Below, piece after piece: positions 55,058 to 63,492 of a stretch of 64,000 nt of DNA. Source of the stretch: Hymenobacter actinosclerus (GTDB taxonomy: Bacteria > Bacteroidota > Bacteroidia > Cytophagales > Hymenobacteraceae). Below the pieces are notes generated by a model that did not search any database, was not told where the DNA came from, and was given only the letters and a program-made list of their open reading frames with translations. A program made the translations under genes and the position numbers. The stretch is taken from the NCBI RefSeq assembly GCF_900111515.1, contig NZ_FOHS01000005.1:1-64000 (forward strand), written 5' to 3'. The stretch's first letter is position 1. Each line of letters starts with the position of its first letter.

Positions 55058-58000
55058 CTACTTATTTGAAGATTCAAGCAAATCGATAACTGTCTCGCAG
55101 TTGTTAGTGCTGCTGGCATACGTATCAAAGTAGTCTTCGTACTCGATCGTGTTGCCGCAGACATCGGTCACTGTACATCGAACCTGGATACGCCTGACCT
55201 GGTAATGATCGTAGCGGAATATAGGACTGTTATTGCCCGCGTCGTTCCATTCTCCCCATGTTCCATTTGGCCGGTTATACTCTTTAATTTCCCAGCGGTA
55301 TGTATACCCTGAGCAGCCATTCTGCGGATTTACGGTGACACTTACATTACGCTGCCCACTATTGCCGTCTCCACGAGGATTACACAAATCCATGTAGGCG
55401 CTACCATCACGTGATATGTTTATATTAAGCGCATTCGATACAACTACTGCTAAGGTTTTTTCGACGGGGTTCATATCCGGTGCGTCAGCTACGACAGTGA
55501 GCGAATACGTACCTGTTTGAGCGTAAGTATGCGATTGTACATTAGAACCTTTGGTGGTACTACCATCGCCAAAATTCCAGCTGTAATTAATCTTGGAGTC
55601 GCAGGCTTCAGCAGTTGCCGTGAATACTACCGCTGAACCTGGGAAAGCATTACCACCCGTACGGGCTACGGCAGCTTCAATTTCCCGAGAGGTAGCAATT
55701 GAGTTAGTTTTCGTTCGCTTGAGAATATTGCCATCAGCATCTTTTACTAACCACGGCTGATTTTCAGCGTCGTACAGGTAATAGGTGGTTACATTATTCT
55801 CATCAGTTTCTGATGTTTTCCCCACCATCGGATGATAAGTGGCAGTTTTCATGCGAGCGTTTTCATGGTGAAATCGCAATTCATCAACCAGCACTGGTTG
55901 GTTTCCCGAAGGCATCCATGTGCTACATAGTAACCTCACGTCTTGGCCTGCAGGAATAGCTGCTCGCACGGCAGGATCATCAAAGTTGACTGTCGTTGTA
56001 TACAGGTTCCACTTTTGCCGATCAGTAACCGTATAGCCAACCCCATACCAAGCAGGTCGATTGGTAGCCGTTGAAATAAGCCAATCACCGTTAGCATTCT
56101 TTAAGCCGATTATAACTGTCAGATTAGCCGCATTGGCCCCAGCCGGTAATTTTGCCCAGCAAGTAAACTTATACTTGCCCTTCTGCTGAGCGGGGGAAAG
56201 CACAAATAATCTTTCCGGACCATACTGACGTTGTGGTGAAAGCCGGATGCTACGCTTGCCGGTTTTGGCCTCATCTGAGTATTCGACGTTAGTGGTCCAT
56301 GAATCAGGATTGTCATCGTCCTCAAAACTGGTATGCCCCGCTGTGGCCGCTAACGCACCGCTGCTGAATTTTCCATTTGCTACGGATGCAATAGGTAACA
56401 TTCCCCTGTGTGCAAGCAGGTTGCCAGTCCATAAACCGGCTGATGTGAGTGTATTGACAGCATTACCGTAGCTATCCATCTCAACAGCTTTTTCCTGGTA
56501 CTGACGTTGCGTAATACCTGAAGCGGCCTCAACTGTCCCAATGCGTAATGGCCATACGTAATTACCACCGTTGGGCTGGAATTCGTAATAAGTAGAGAAG
56601 GAGCCCTTCTTGTTACTATTAACATCCAGCCGATATGCTTCTTTCTTGAGCACGGTAGCATAGCTCTTGGCATTGATGAGCTCAGTAGGAGCATTGCCAT
56701 CACTTACCCGAGTGTACTCAACAACGTAAGTGCTTTTATCACCTGCCTTTGATGTCTTTACCTTCGAAAGGAATTTATTCCGGTATTCATACGAAATGTA
56801 CTGCGTCTGAGTGGCTATAGCACCTGCGTTGCCCCGGCGTTGGTCATAACGGGTAATAACTTGTTGCGTTATTGGTATCCAATCACGCTCTTGTTTGTAT
56901 ACTTTGACATTGTAGTAATAATTATACATGTCGTAGCCAAAAGCATACCTTTCTCTTGCTACAACAACTGATTTCAAAGCGGAATTGTCGTAATTATAGA
57001 AGCCATAAGTATTAGTTGTTTCGCTGATCAATCGTCCTTGCGAATCTACTTCTACTTGCTGTAGAACATGTCCCCTCTTGTTAGCCGAGCTACTTAATAT
57101 ACCGTAAGGGCGCTGATCTTCTGGAAGATTCAAGTAATTGCCAGCCAGACGCGGCGACATAGGATCACCGTCACACCAGGTTAACAAGCCTCCCCGCTCT
57201 TTGGGTAGCCCACCAGTCTCAGTATAGCAACCCGTGTCTTTATTATAGGGGTCTGCCGTTACTTTTACTGATCCGACATAATAATAATCAGCATAGTCCG
57301 ACGCAGTTGAAAACTTATAGGCACTGCGTGATCCATTGGCGTGCTGTATAGTCACCCATTGATAATGAATAAAATCGACTGGAACTGGCTCTATGGGTTC
57401 ACTGCTACGGTAAAGGAATTTATCGATTAAGTCGTCTTCCAATCTGCAAATATCTAATGCCCTGCCGTAGCCTCCCCATCCTCCGGGATACGCCGTTGAC
57501 CAGCGTACCTTCTGCCAATCGTGAAATCGGGGGACTTTTACAGCTGGCGCAGATGAAGTAGTGGAGAGATTCCCCGTAACGGGATTAAACGAGTTATAAT
57601 TTACGCTAACCGTTTGCGCCGGAATCGGCTGGTTTACATCGTAAATACGTACTTGCTCCAAGCGAACTCCACCAACCCGTGTACCGGTTACATCAATTTG
57701 GGGGCCGTAGGTTAATTCAGTATAGGCACCAGTTCCTTGTTGTATTTTATATAAGATGCAATTTTGAGCCGTTAAACCAGCGGAAGGTGTTCTGTCGCCT
57801 GATGGAAAGCGGGATTCTATGAAAGGCAACAATTCATTGCTAGCATTATCGTTAAAGTATCCCCAGTAATCACGGTTAGTGGCTCGACGAGAAACTGTTG
57901 AACCATACTCGCGATATAGAAAAGCAGTACTTGTTGATAAACAACCACTGCTTTTAGCGGAAATTCGATCCAGACGCAGACGTACATCATCTGAGTTGGT

Positions 58001-59134
58001 TGTATTGCTCGGGCCAAAGTGACTATAGTTAAAGGAAAAACTATTCATCACCTTTTCATCCCAGTCATATATTACAATCCGGTCCAACGCTTTTTCGCCC
58101 GGAGCATCACGCCGGCTAAATCGCTCACGGTAAAAACGTGCTGTGCAAACCGATGTAGATATATAGGATAAGTTCGCCTTCGATATTGATTGGGTAGTCG
58201 TTGTAGTTTCGTAACGGTTATTCATATGGCTAGCCTCAGTAGTGGTAGCCTCTTTACAGTTCTGCTCTTGGTAATTACATTCCTGATAGGCAAGTGCTAT
58301 ATGTGAAAAACCCTTATATACTACTGGAGTTCCGACAGAATATTGGTAGCCAAAATTTACCACATCTCCTCGGGCATCCTCCATTTTGGTTAGTTGCCAA
58401 GATGAAGTATATCTGTAATCTTCTTTGCTAGAGAAACGGCCTGTGCGTAACTGCTTGGTTTCAGTCTGCACGCGCGTAATATCTGAATGACTGAACGTGT
58501 AGCGTGTTCCCGTGGCATCAGTAGCGGTTATAGAATATATTCTTTTCGTACCAGTTGAGTAGATTATTCCAATTGAAAGGGTCGGCTCATTTAATACCCG
58601 TACATCGTTCGGTCCAGCAATCACGAAGTCAGCTTGCATCCCTGGTGCGGAGAGATGATATACATCATATTCGGAGTCCTTTCCTTGGCACAGCATTGGA
58701 GCCGGATAGGTACCACTGGTGCGGTCGATGATTCCAGCAACCCATGATTTGGCATCCGTATCCAACTCATCCGGGCGCCCTTTTACTTCACACTGCACGC
58801 TCCCGCCGGCCGCTAGTGCCCATCCGGTGCCTACTTCAGAAGCAACGCTGGTTACCTGCACTCCATTACCAGCGGTGTAGTACAATGCAAGAGGAATACT
58901 CAGGCTGCGGCTTGGTAACTGATATAATGGAACTGAAGGGCTAGCGGCGCCAGTGAAGAGATTGATAGGAATACCACCAACAATCGCAGTGCCCAGGCCT
59001 TTACCAGATGGTGGTGCTGCCACACTCTTGTCTCGCTCGGCAATGTTTTGCCCCACTGTTGTAGCAGGTAGAGCGTGAAAAAGATAGAAGCACAATAAAA
59101 AAAGCCTACAACAGAAAGGTAAGGTTAGCTTCAT
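55058..59134 (-). CDS. RHS-associated secreted protein with PKD domain
   Basis: This 1358-residue exported protein (signal peptide MKLTLPFCCRLFLLCFYLFHALPA) begins with the Bacteroidota RHS-upstream pattern GTAIVGGIPINLFTGAASPSVPLY..SIPLALYYTAGNGVQVTSVASEVGTGWALAAGG. A long beta-rich region with YD-like turns follows (EYDSYG, YYLYDAENQPWLVKDADGN). A PKD domain (SWNFGDGSTTKGSNVQSHTYAQTGTYSLTVV) lies near 1190-1250. It ends four bases before the RHS toxin gene, so the pair is surely co-transcribed. Such partners are thought to help display or encapsulate RHS toxins, but its role here is not established. Confidence 0.8.
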   Translation of the reverse strand: MKLTLPFCCRLFLLCFYLFHALPATTVGQNIAERDKSVAAPPSGKGLGTAIVGGIPINLFTGAASPSVPLYQLPSRSLSIPLALYYTAGNGVQVTSVASEVGTGWALAAGGSVQCEVKGRPDELDTDAKSWVAGIIDRTSGTYPAPMLCQGKDSEYDVYHLSAPGMQADFVIAGPNDVRVLNEPTLSIGIIYSTGTKRIYSITATDATGTRYTFSHSDITRVQTETKQLRTGRFSSKEDYRYTSSWQLTKMEDARGDVVNFGYQYSVGTPVVYKGFSHIALAYQECNYQEQNCKEATTTEASHMNNRYETTTTTQSISKANLSYISTSVCTARFYRERFSRRDAPGEKALDRIVIYDWDEKVMNSFSFNYSHFGPSNTTNSDDVRLRLDRISAKSSGCLSTSTAFLYREYGSTVSRRATNRDYWGYFNDNASNELLPFIESRFPSGDRTPSAGLTAQNCILYKIQQGTGAYTELTYGPQIDVTGTRVGGVRLEQVRIYDVNQPIPAQTVSVNYNSFNPVTGNLSTTSSAPAVKVPRFHDWQKVRWSTAYPGGWGGYGRALDICRLEDDLIDKFLYRSSEPIEPVPVDFIHYQWVTIQHANGSRSAYKFSTASDYADYYYVGSVKVTADPYNKDTGCYTETGGLPKERGGLLTWCDGDPMSPRLAGNYLNLPEDQRPYGILSSSANKRGHVLQQVEVDSQGRLISETTNTYGFYNYDNSALKSVVVARERYAFGYDMYNYYYNVKVYKQERDWIPITQQVITRYDQRRGNAGAIATQTQYISYEYRNKFLSKVKTSKAGDKSTYVVEYTRVSDGNAPTELINAKSYATVLKKEAYRLDVNSNKKGSFSTYYEFQPNGGNYVWPLRIGTVEAASGITQRQYQEKAVEMDSYGNAVNTLTSAGLWTGNLLAHRGMLPIASVANGKFSSGALAATAGHTSFEDDDNPDSWTTNVEYSDEAKTGKRSIRLSPQRQYGPERLFVLSPAQQKGKYKFTCWAKLPAGANAANLTVIIGLKNANGDWLISTATNRPAWYGVGYTVTDRQKWNLYTTTVNFDDPAVRAAIPAGQDVRLLCSTWMPSGNQPVLVDELRFHHENARMKTATYHPMVGKTSETDENNVTTYYLYDAENQPWLVKDADGNILKRTKTNSIATSREIEAAVARTGGNAFPGSAVVFTATAEACDSKINYSWNFGDGSTTKGSNVQSHTYAQTGTYSLTVVADAPDMNPVEKTLAVVVSNALNINISRDGSAYMDLCNPRGDGNSGQRNVSVTVNPQNGCSGYTYRWEIKEYNRPNGTWGEWNDAGNNSPIFRYDHYQVRRIQVRCTVTDVCGNTIEYEDYFDTYASSTNNCETVIDLLESSNK

Positions 59135-59351
59135 ATAAGTGAGTTTGTGTTTTTACGTGAGTATATGCTGCATCCCAGCAGTGGGGAGCAAACAAGTAGT
59201 CCATGAATCAGCCCAGATGCCCTAGGTGAATCAAAGAAAAATTAAAAAATGAGGAGTAAGAGCGCGCAACAATCCACTACCCCATAAAGGTGATAGATGA
59301 TGATAACCCACAAGGTGCGATACAAGTAAGAGCCAGTACAGAAGCTGCTTA

Positions 59352-59506
59352 TAGCCGTTTCATGAACGGTTTACCCTGTCGTAAAGACGCAATATTTTGC
59401 GTCTCTTTGTTGCTAATATTACCCGGCGCCTACTGTCGGTCAACGACGAAATGCAAAATATTACGTCTCGTCTCCAACACGATATGCACTGTTCGCAAAA
59501 CCGCTA
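59352..59506. mobile_element. IS630-type MITE, copy B
   Basis: This 155-bp non-coding element starts tagccgtttcatgaacgg, ends cgcaaaaccgcta, and is flanked by TA on both sides (59350-59351 and 59507-59508). Its ends match the IS630 element at 43642, which could have mobilised it when intact. An internal palindrome surrounds gacgcaatattttgcgtc. The upstream gap 59135-59351 shows no gene and presumably holds the promoter of the RHS operon. Confidence 0.75.
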
Positions 59507-59757
59507 TAGCGGACGCGTAGCTAATTATAGGTCCGTATCCTGCGCGGCGGTTAGGTTGCCAACGAAAATGGCGTTACAATACTTTTTTGGGCTGATTTTC
59601 TTGTCATGATTCAGGTTGGTATCACGGAATTTAGAAAATACTGAAAAGCCGCTTGCTTGGCTGGGTGATTAAGTAGAGTAAACTTAGGCCGCGAATACAG
59701 ACCACTCTTACTTAATACACCAACACAGTTATTCTGGGGACAAAAGTTGATTTTAGC
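59361..59757 (+). repeat. Long direct repeat, copy B (about 397 bp)
   Basis: This is the second copy of the repeat at 45869-46264, same orientation, nearly identical over its whole length. Together the copies bracket the T9SS protein, the RHS operon and IS debris. Sequence similarity stops abruptly at 59757, after which IS3-type end fragments begin. Confidence 0.9.
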
Positions 59758-59826
59758 ATTGTGAGGTGGTCCAGCTGTATAGTCCCAGTGTGAGGTGGGT
59801 GTGTAGGCTTCCCTGAGGTGGTCTAG

Positions 59827-60619
59827 CTAAACCGGACAGCATTGGGACGTGGTTTGAAGTTGGGTTTCGAAGTGGTTGGGTGATTGATAATCGAGGGCGG
59901 AATGCCGGCGTTTGGCGTTGTAATAGGCGATGTGGTGGCTGATTTCGAACTTGGCTTCGGCGAGGCAGGGGAAGGAGCCACCGTCGAGCAACTCCGTTTT
60001 GAAGCGGCTCCAAAACGATTCGGCGTGGGCGTTGTCGTAGCAGTTGCCGCGCCGACTCATGCTTTGTAGGGCGCCATGTTGCGCAACCAAATCCTTAAAG
60101 CGGGAGGCAGTATACCGGCTGCCTTGATCAGAGTGGACAATGAGCCCGGCGCACGGCCAATGCCCGCCGCAGCGCTTCGCTGACCAAGTCCTCGGGCATG
60201 GCCAGAGCGCACGTCCCAGCCGACGACTTTGCGCGGGCAGCGGTCCAGCCATACGGCCAGATAAAGCCAGCCACCGCCCTGGCGGGGCAAGTACGTGATA
60301 TCGCCCACCCAGACCTGATTGCGGGCTGTTGGGCCCGCAGCCCGCGGGCTTTGAGCACGCGGCGAATGCGCCAGCGGCCCACGGCGTGGCCCTGGTCCTG
60401 CACTTGGGCCCGCAGCCGGTGGGTGCCGTAGCACTGGCTGTGGTGGGCAAAGCTTCGCGCACGGCCACTTGCCAGGCGGGCTCGACCGTCGGCCCCTGCT
60501 GGCGGCGCTGCCAGGCGTAGTAGGCGTAGTAGGTGGCCGGGCCCTGCGCGCAGCACTTGGCAGAGCTGGCGCACGGGCATTTGGCCAGCTCGCTGGCCGA
60601 TGTGCTGGTAGGTGCTCAC
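59827..60619 (-). pseudogene. IS3-family OrfB, frameshifted
   Basis: The beginning (STYQHIGQRAGQMPVRQLCQVLRAG) and a RRLRAQVQ-like stretch lie in one frame. NQVWVGDITYLPRQGGGWLYLAVW lies in another. The catalytic end HSDQGSRYTASRF..RRGNCYDNAHAESFWSRFKTE lies in a third. A segment of about 25 residues found in the 1-902 copy is missing between LRAQQP and NQVWVG. All three catalytic acidic residues are present but not in one frame. Confidence 0.75.
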
Positions 60620-60951
60620 CGCGCCTCAAGCGGGCCGAAGATGGCCAAGGCTTTTTTTGACATGTCGAGTTCCTGCGCCAGCCGCCTATTGGCTGCGCGC
60701 AGGGCCCGTCCTTCCGGGTCGCGGCCCACTTCCACACTGCCCACTTCCACACTGCCCACTTCCACACTGCCCACTTCGGCCACGAGTTGGGCCTGTTGCC
60801 AGCGGTAGAGCAGCTTGGGGCTGATGCCCAGTTGCCGGGCCGCGGCTTGCGTGCTGCAGCTCTCGCTGGCCAGGCGCAGGGCCTCGGCCTTAAACACTTC
60901 GCCGCATTTACGCCGTTTGTCGGGCGACGTCCCGCTGGGTTTTGCTGCCAT
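60616..60951 (-). CDS. IS3-family OrfA (helix-turn-helix)
   Basis: This 111-residue protein binds the element ends. It has the KCGEVFKAEALRLASES and AAARQLGISPKLLYRWQQ helix-turn-helix and a short RALRAANRRLAQELDMSKKALAIF leucine-zipper-like tail. Between them a VGSVE unit is repeated three times and followed by a partial VG, encoded by a 15-bp tandem repeat. The reading frame is intact. Confidence 0.8.
   Translation of the reverse strand: MAAKPSGTSPDKRRKCGEVFKAEALRLASESCSTQAAARQLGISPKLLYRWQQAQLVAEVGSVEVGSVEVGSVEVGRDPEGRALRAANRRLAQELDMSKKALAIFGPLEAR
60727..60777. repeat. 15-bp minisatellite inside the IS3 orfA
   Basis: Three exact units of cacttccacactgcc (60727-60771) are followed by a partial unit (60772-60777). 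They encode repeated VGSVE in OrfA. The related copy at 1-902 carries about one unit of this segment, in inverted orientation. Confidence 0.85.
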
Positions 60952-61055
60952 AACAGCAGAAATATACGTCCTTCTTCTGTCCGGCTTACCTAGACCAACT
61001 CATACGGCCGGCTGACTGAGTAAGGACTCAAGCAGACGTAAAGCCAGAGCCGCCC

Positions 61056-62225
61056 CTATTGAAACGTGCGGGCTTTGAGCAGGTCCGAATTTGACAGGCG
61101 GAGCTTGATGTTGCGCCCTCCCCCCTTCTCATAGACTTCGACAATGAGCTGCTTCTGCTCGGGGATGGTAAACTTCTTAAACACGTACACCTGCTCGAGC
61201 TGGCCCTGGGCATCGATCTTCCGCTGGCGCCCATTGTAGACGTAGATGGGCCCAATCTCAATGGCCTGCTCGGCCGTGCGCTTCGCCACTTTCTTGTCCT
61301 GGATATAAAACTTGACAAAGTCCACGTCATAGGTCACGTTCGACTTGTTGGCCAGGTGCAGAGGAATGAAGAGCGTTTCCTGCCGGTAGCCAACGGCCCC
61401 GGCGCGCACCGTAAGCTGGTTGGCGCTCTCGCTGGCCGCCGAACCACCCCAGGCCAGGGCCTGCGTAGAATAGGCATCCAGGCTGCCCTGCGCAATGGGC
61501 GAGTTTGAAAGGATGGCCTCCCCGGATTCACCGGCGGTAAGCGGTGGGCTGGCCGCGCCCATATCCAGGCTGAGCACTTTGGGATCATGCTGGTAGCTGA
61601 CGGTGAACAGGTAGAGCCGGCCGTTGGAGGTAAGCACCGTCATGTTGGTTTCGGCAAAGGACTTGCCCGCTGCCTTCACCCGGACAATGTTCTCGGCGCC
61701 CGTTGCCTTGGACGCCATGATGCCCGGGCTGCCCAAATCAACATAGGTCACCGGGTAAGGAAACACGAGGTGGGTGGTCTTCTGCTCGCTCACCTGCAGG
61801 GCCGTAGTGGGCAGCCGGCCCGCATCGGGGCGGCCATCAGCCGCCCCCAAGTCAAGGCCTACCAGGCGCGGGTTGCGCTGGTAATTCACCACGAACGAGT
61901 AGAGCTGGCCGCCCGCCAAAACGGTCATGTTGGTTTCATCAAAGCCCGCCGCCGCCGCTTTCACGCGCACGATGTTTTCCGAGCCGGTGGCCTTGGCGGC
62001 AATCAGCCCGGAGCTGCCTAAATCAACATAGGTGACGGGGCTGGGAAAAATCAGGTGGGTGGTCTTGTAATCACTCACTAGCAGCGGCATAGTTTTAAGC
62101 TTACTGGCCTGCTGAGCAGCGTCCGGCCGATTTTGGGCCAGCACCGTGTTTTGGGCCACTGCGGGCTGCGACTTGGCAGTGAGCAGCACCACTAGCAGTA
62201 GGGCTGAGGAGAGAGGGGTTTTCAT
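61056..62225 (-). CDS. traN: Conjugative transposon protein TraN with duplicated N-terminal domain
   Basis: This 389-residue protein is the VirB9-like TraN of Bacteroidota conjugative elements, part of the envelope-spanning mating channel. It has a signal peptide (MKTPLSSALLLVVLLTAKSQ). The family motif KTTHLIFPSPVTYVDLGSSG..AKATGSENIVRVKA occurs at about 53-91 and again at about 148-186 with a 95-residue period. The usual C-terminal half follows (FIPLHLANKSNVTYDVDFVKFYIQDKKVAKRTAEQ). Family members normally have one N-terminal unit. It starts five bases after the traM stop, so the genes are co-transcribed. An IS3 element sits just past its end. Confidence 0.88.
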   Translation of the reverse strand: MKTPLSSALLLVVLLTAKSQPAVAQNTVLAQNRPDAAQQASKLKTMPLLVSDYKTTHLIFPSPVTYVDLGSSGLIAAKATGSENIVRVKAAAAGFDETNMTVLAGGQLYSFVVNYQRNPRLVGLDLGAADGRPDAGRLPTTALQVSEQKTTHLVFPYPVTYVDLGSPGIMASKATGAENIVRVKAAGKSFAETNMTVLTSNGRLYLFTVSYQHDPKVLSLDMGAASPPLTAGESGEAILSNSPIAQGSLDAYSTQALAWGGSAASESANQLTVRAGAVGYRQETLFIPLHLANKSNVTYDVDFVKFYIQDKKVAKRTAEQAIEIGPIYVYNGRQRKIDAQGQLEQVYVFKKFTIPEQKQLIVEVYEKGGGRNIKLRLSNSDLLKARTFQ

Positions 62226-62230
62226 AGGGT

Positions 62231-63442
62231 CTACTCTTTATCTACCTTGAGCATGATGTTGTAGCCGGCCTTGAGGCGGACTTTAACCAGGCGGATCTTG
62301 TTTTTGCCCAGATTCTTGGCCGCGCTTACCGCTACTCCGGCGGCCGCCATGGCCGGGTCGGTGCTCAGGCTCATCATATCGGCCGCATCCAGGCTGCTGG
62401 CGCCCGCCTGCTTGGCGGCATCGCGCGTGATGGCACCCGGGATGTGCAGCCCCTGCAGGCCGTCGACGTCGTAGACTTCCAGCGCGGCGGGGAACACGCT
62501 GTTGCCGGACTTAAGCGTCTCGATAGCGATGCTGAGCCGCTCACCGGCCAGGCGGCACTTGCCGTAGATGAACGTGTTGGCCGGCAACCGGTGCCCATTG
62601 ATGAGCGCAGGCTCGGTGAGGCGCATTTTCACTAGCGAGCCCGTTACCACCTCCTGCGACTCGTGAATGACGGCCGGCAGCGTATTGGAATCGCCGCCCG
62701 ACGAGCTGCCATTGTCCAGCCCCTGAAAGGAGGCTGTGCGCCGGCGGCCCGCCCCGTTCGAGCCCAGCCGTGATACGATCGCATCCTCGTCAATGGCCCG
62801 CAGCCGGGTGGCGGTCTTTTTCTTTGCCGGCGTCGCCGCCACTGCCCGCGGGGCCGCCGCCGCCCCTCCCCCACCGGCGGCATTTGACTGGGCCAGCAGG
62901 GCGGCTATCTGCGCCTGAGCCCGTGCGTCGGCCAGCTCCCGTTGGTGCTCGCTGCGCATGAGCTCCATCCGTTCCTGCGGACTCAGCGCGCCCGGCGGCG
63001 TTTCCGCTACCGCAGAGCCCTTACCCGCCGCGGTCCCGTTAAGCTGGGCCTGCTGGGCGGCAATGAGTTGGGCCTGGGCCGCGGCCACTGACTTGTCCAC
63101 CGAGCCATTAGGACCGGCCGAGCCGTCGGCCTGAATGCCGTAGGACAGGCCCCCACCCGCGCTGGTATCGAGCTGGGGGTTGACCAGGCCGCGGTTGCGC
63201 ATGGAGTCGACCGGGCTGGCGTAGGCTTCGAGCTTGCTGGCGACAATAGTGGCCTGCTCGGCCTGCGGCAAATTCGTGTTAAAGCCAGATTCGACATCCT
63301 GCGCGGCCACCCGCGTGCCCTGCCCGCCCCCACCTAGAAAGAACATCACGGCCATAAAAGGTACACCCACAACCGGCAGGAAGGTCGCCATCTTACGGGT
63401 TCGGAGAAATTGCGCGTCGTGCACTTTAGCAACCGTTGTCAT
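62231..63442 (-). CDS. traM: Conjugative transposon protein TraM
   Basis: This 403-residue inner-membrane protein corresponds to VirB10 in the Bacteroidota conjugation channel. A short cytoplasmic N-terminus (TVAKVHDAQFLRTRKMATFLP) precedes one membrane segment (VVGVPFMAVMFFLGGG), then a low-complexity Ala/Gln region. The conserved C-terminal domain follows (AVIHESQEVVTGSLVKMRL, GHRLPANTFIYGKCRLAGERL, PAALEVYDVDGLQGLHIPGAITRDAAKQ). The start at 63442 is chosen because the membrane-protein N-terminus begins there; an upstream frame reaches into traK. The neighbours traK and traN support the call. Confidence 0.88.
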   Translation of the reverse strand: MTTVAKVHDAQFLRTRKMATFLPVVGVPFMAVMFFLGGGGQGTRVAAQDVESGFNTNLPQAEQATIVASKLEAYASPVDSMRNRGLVNPQLDTSAGGGLSYGIQADGSAGPNGSVDKSVAAAQAQLIAAQQAQLNGTAAGKGSAVAETPPGALSPQERMELMRSEHQRELADARAQAQIAALLAQSNAAGGGGAAAAPRAVAATPAKKKTATRLRAIDEDAIVSRLGSNGAGRRRTASFQGLDNGSSSGGDSNTLPAVIHESQEVVTGSLVKMRLTEPALINGHRLPANTFIYGKCRLAGERLSIAIETLKSGNSVFPAALEVYDVDGLQGLHIPGAITRDAAKQAGASSLDAADMMSLSTDPAMAAAGVAVSAAKNLGKNKIRLVKVRLKAGYNIMLKVDKE

Positions 63443-63492
63443 AGCAGTGGAATAGGGGTAGCGAATCAGCAGGCAAGGCTTAGCGGGCAAGC

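Larger units (their letters stand above)
59814..61002 (-). mobile_element. IS3-family element, full length but with disrupted orfB
   Basis: The terminal inverted repeats tgaggtggtctagctaaacc (59814) and tgagttggtctaggtaagcc on the complement (61002) bound 1189 bp. The coding strand is minus. It is the same element type as the truncated copy at 1-902, in opposite orientation. It lies about 50 bp past the end of traN. No 3-bp target duplication is evident. Confidence 0.85.
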
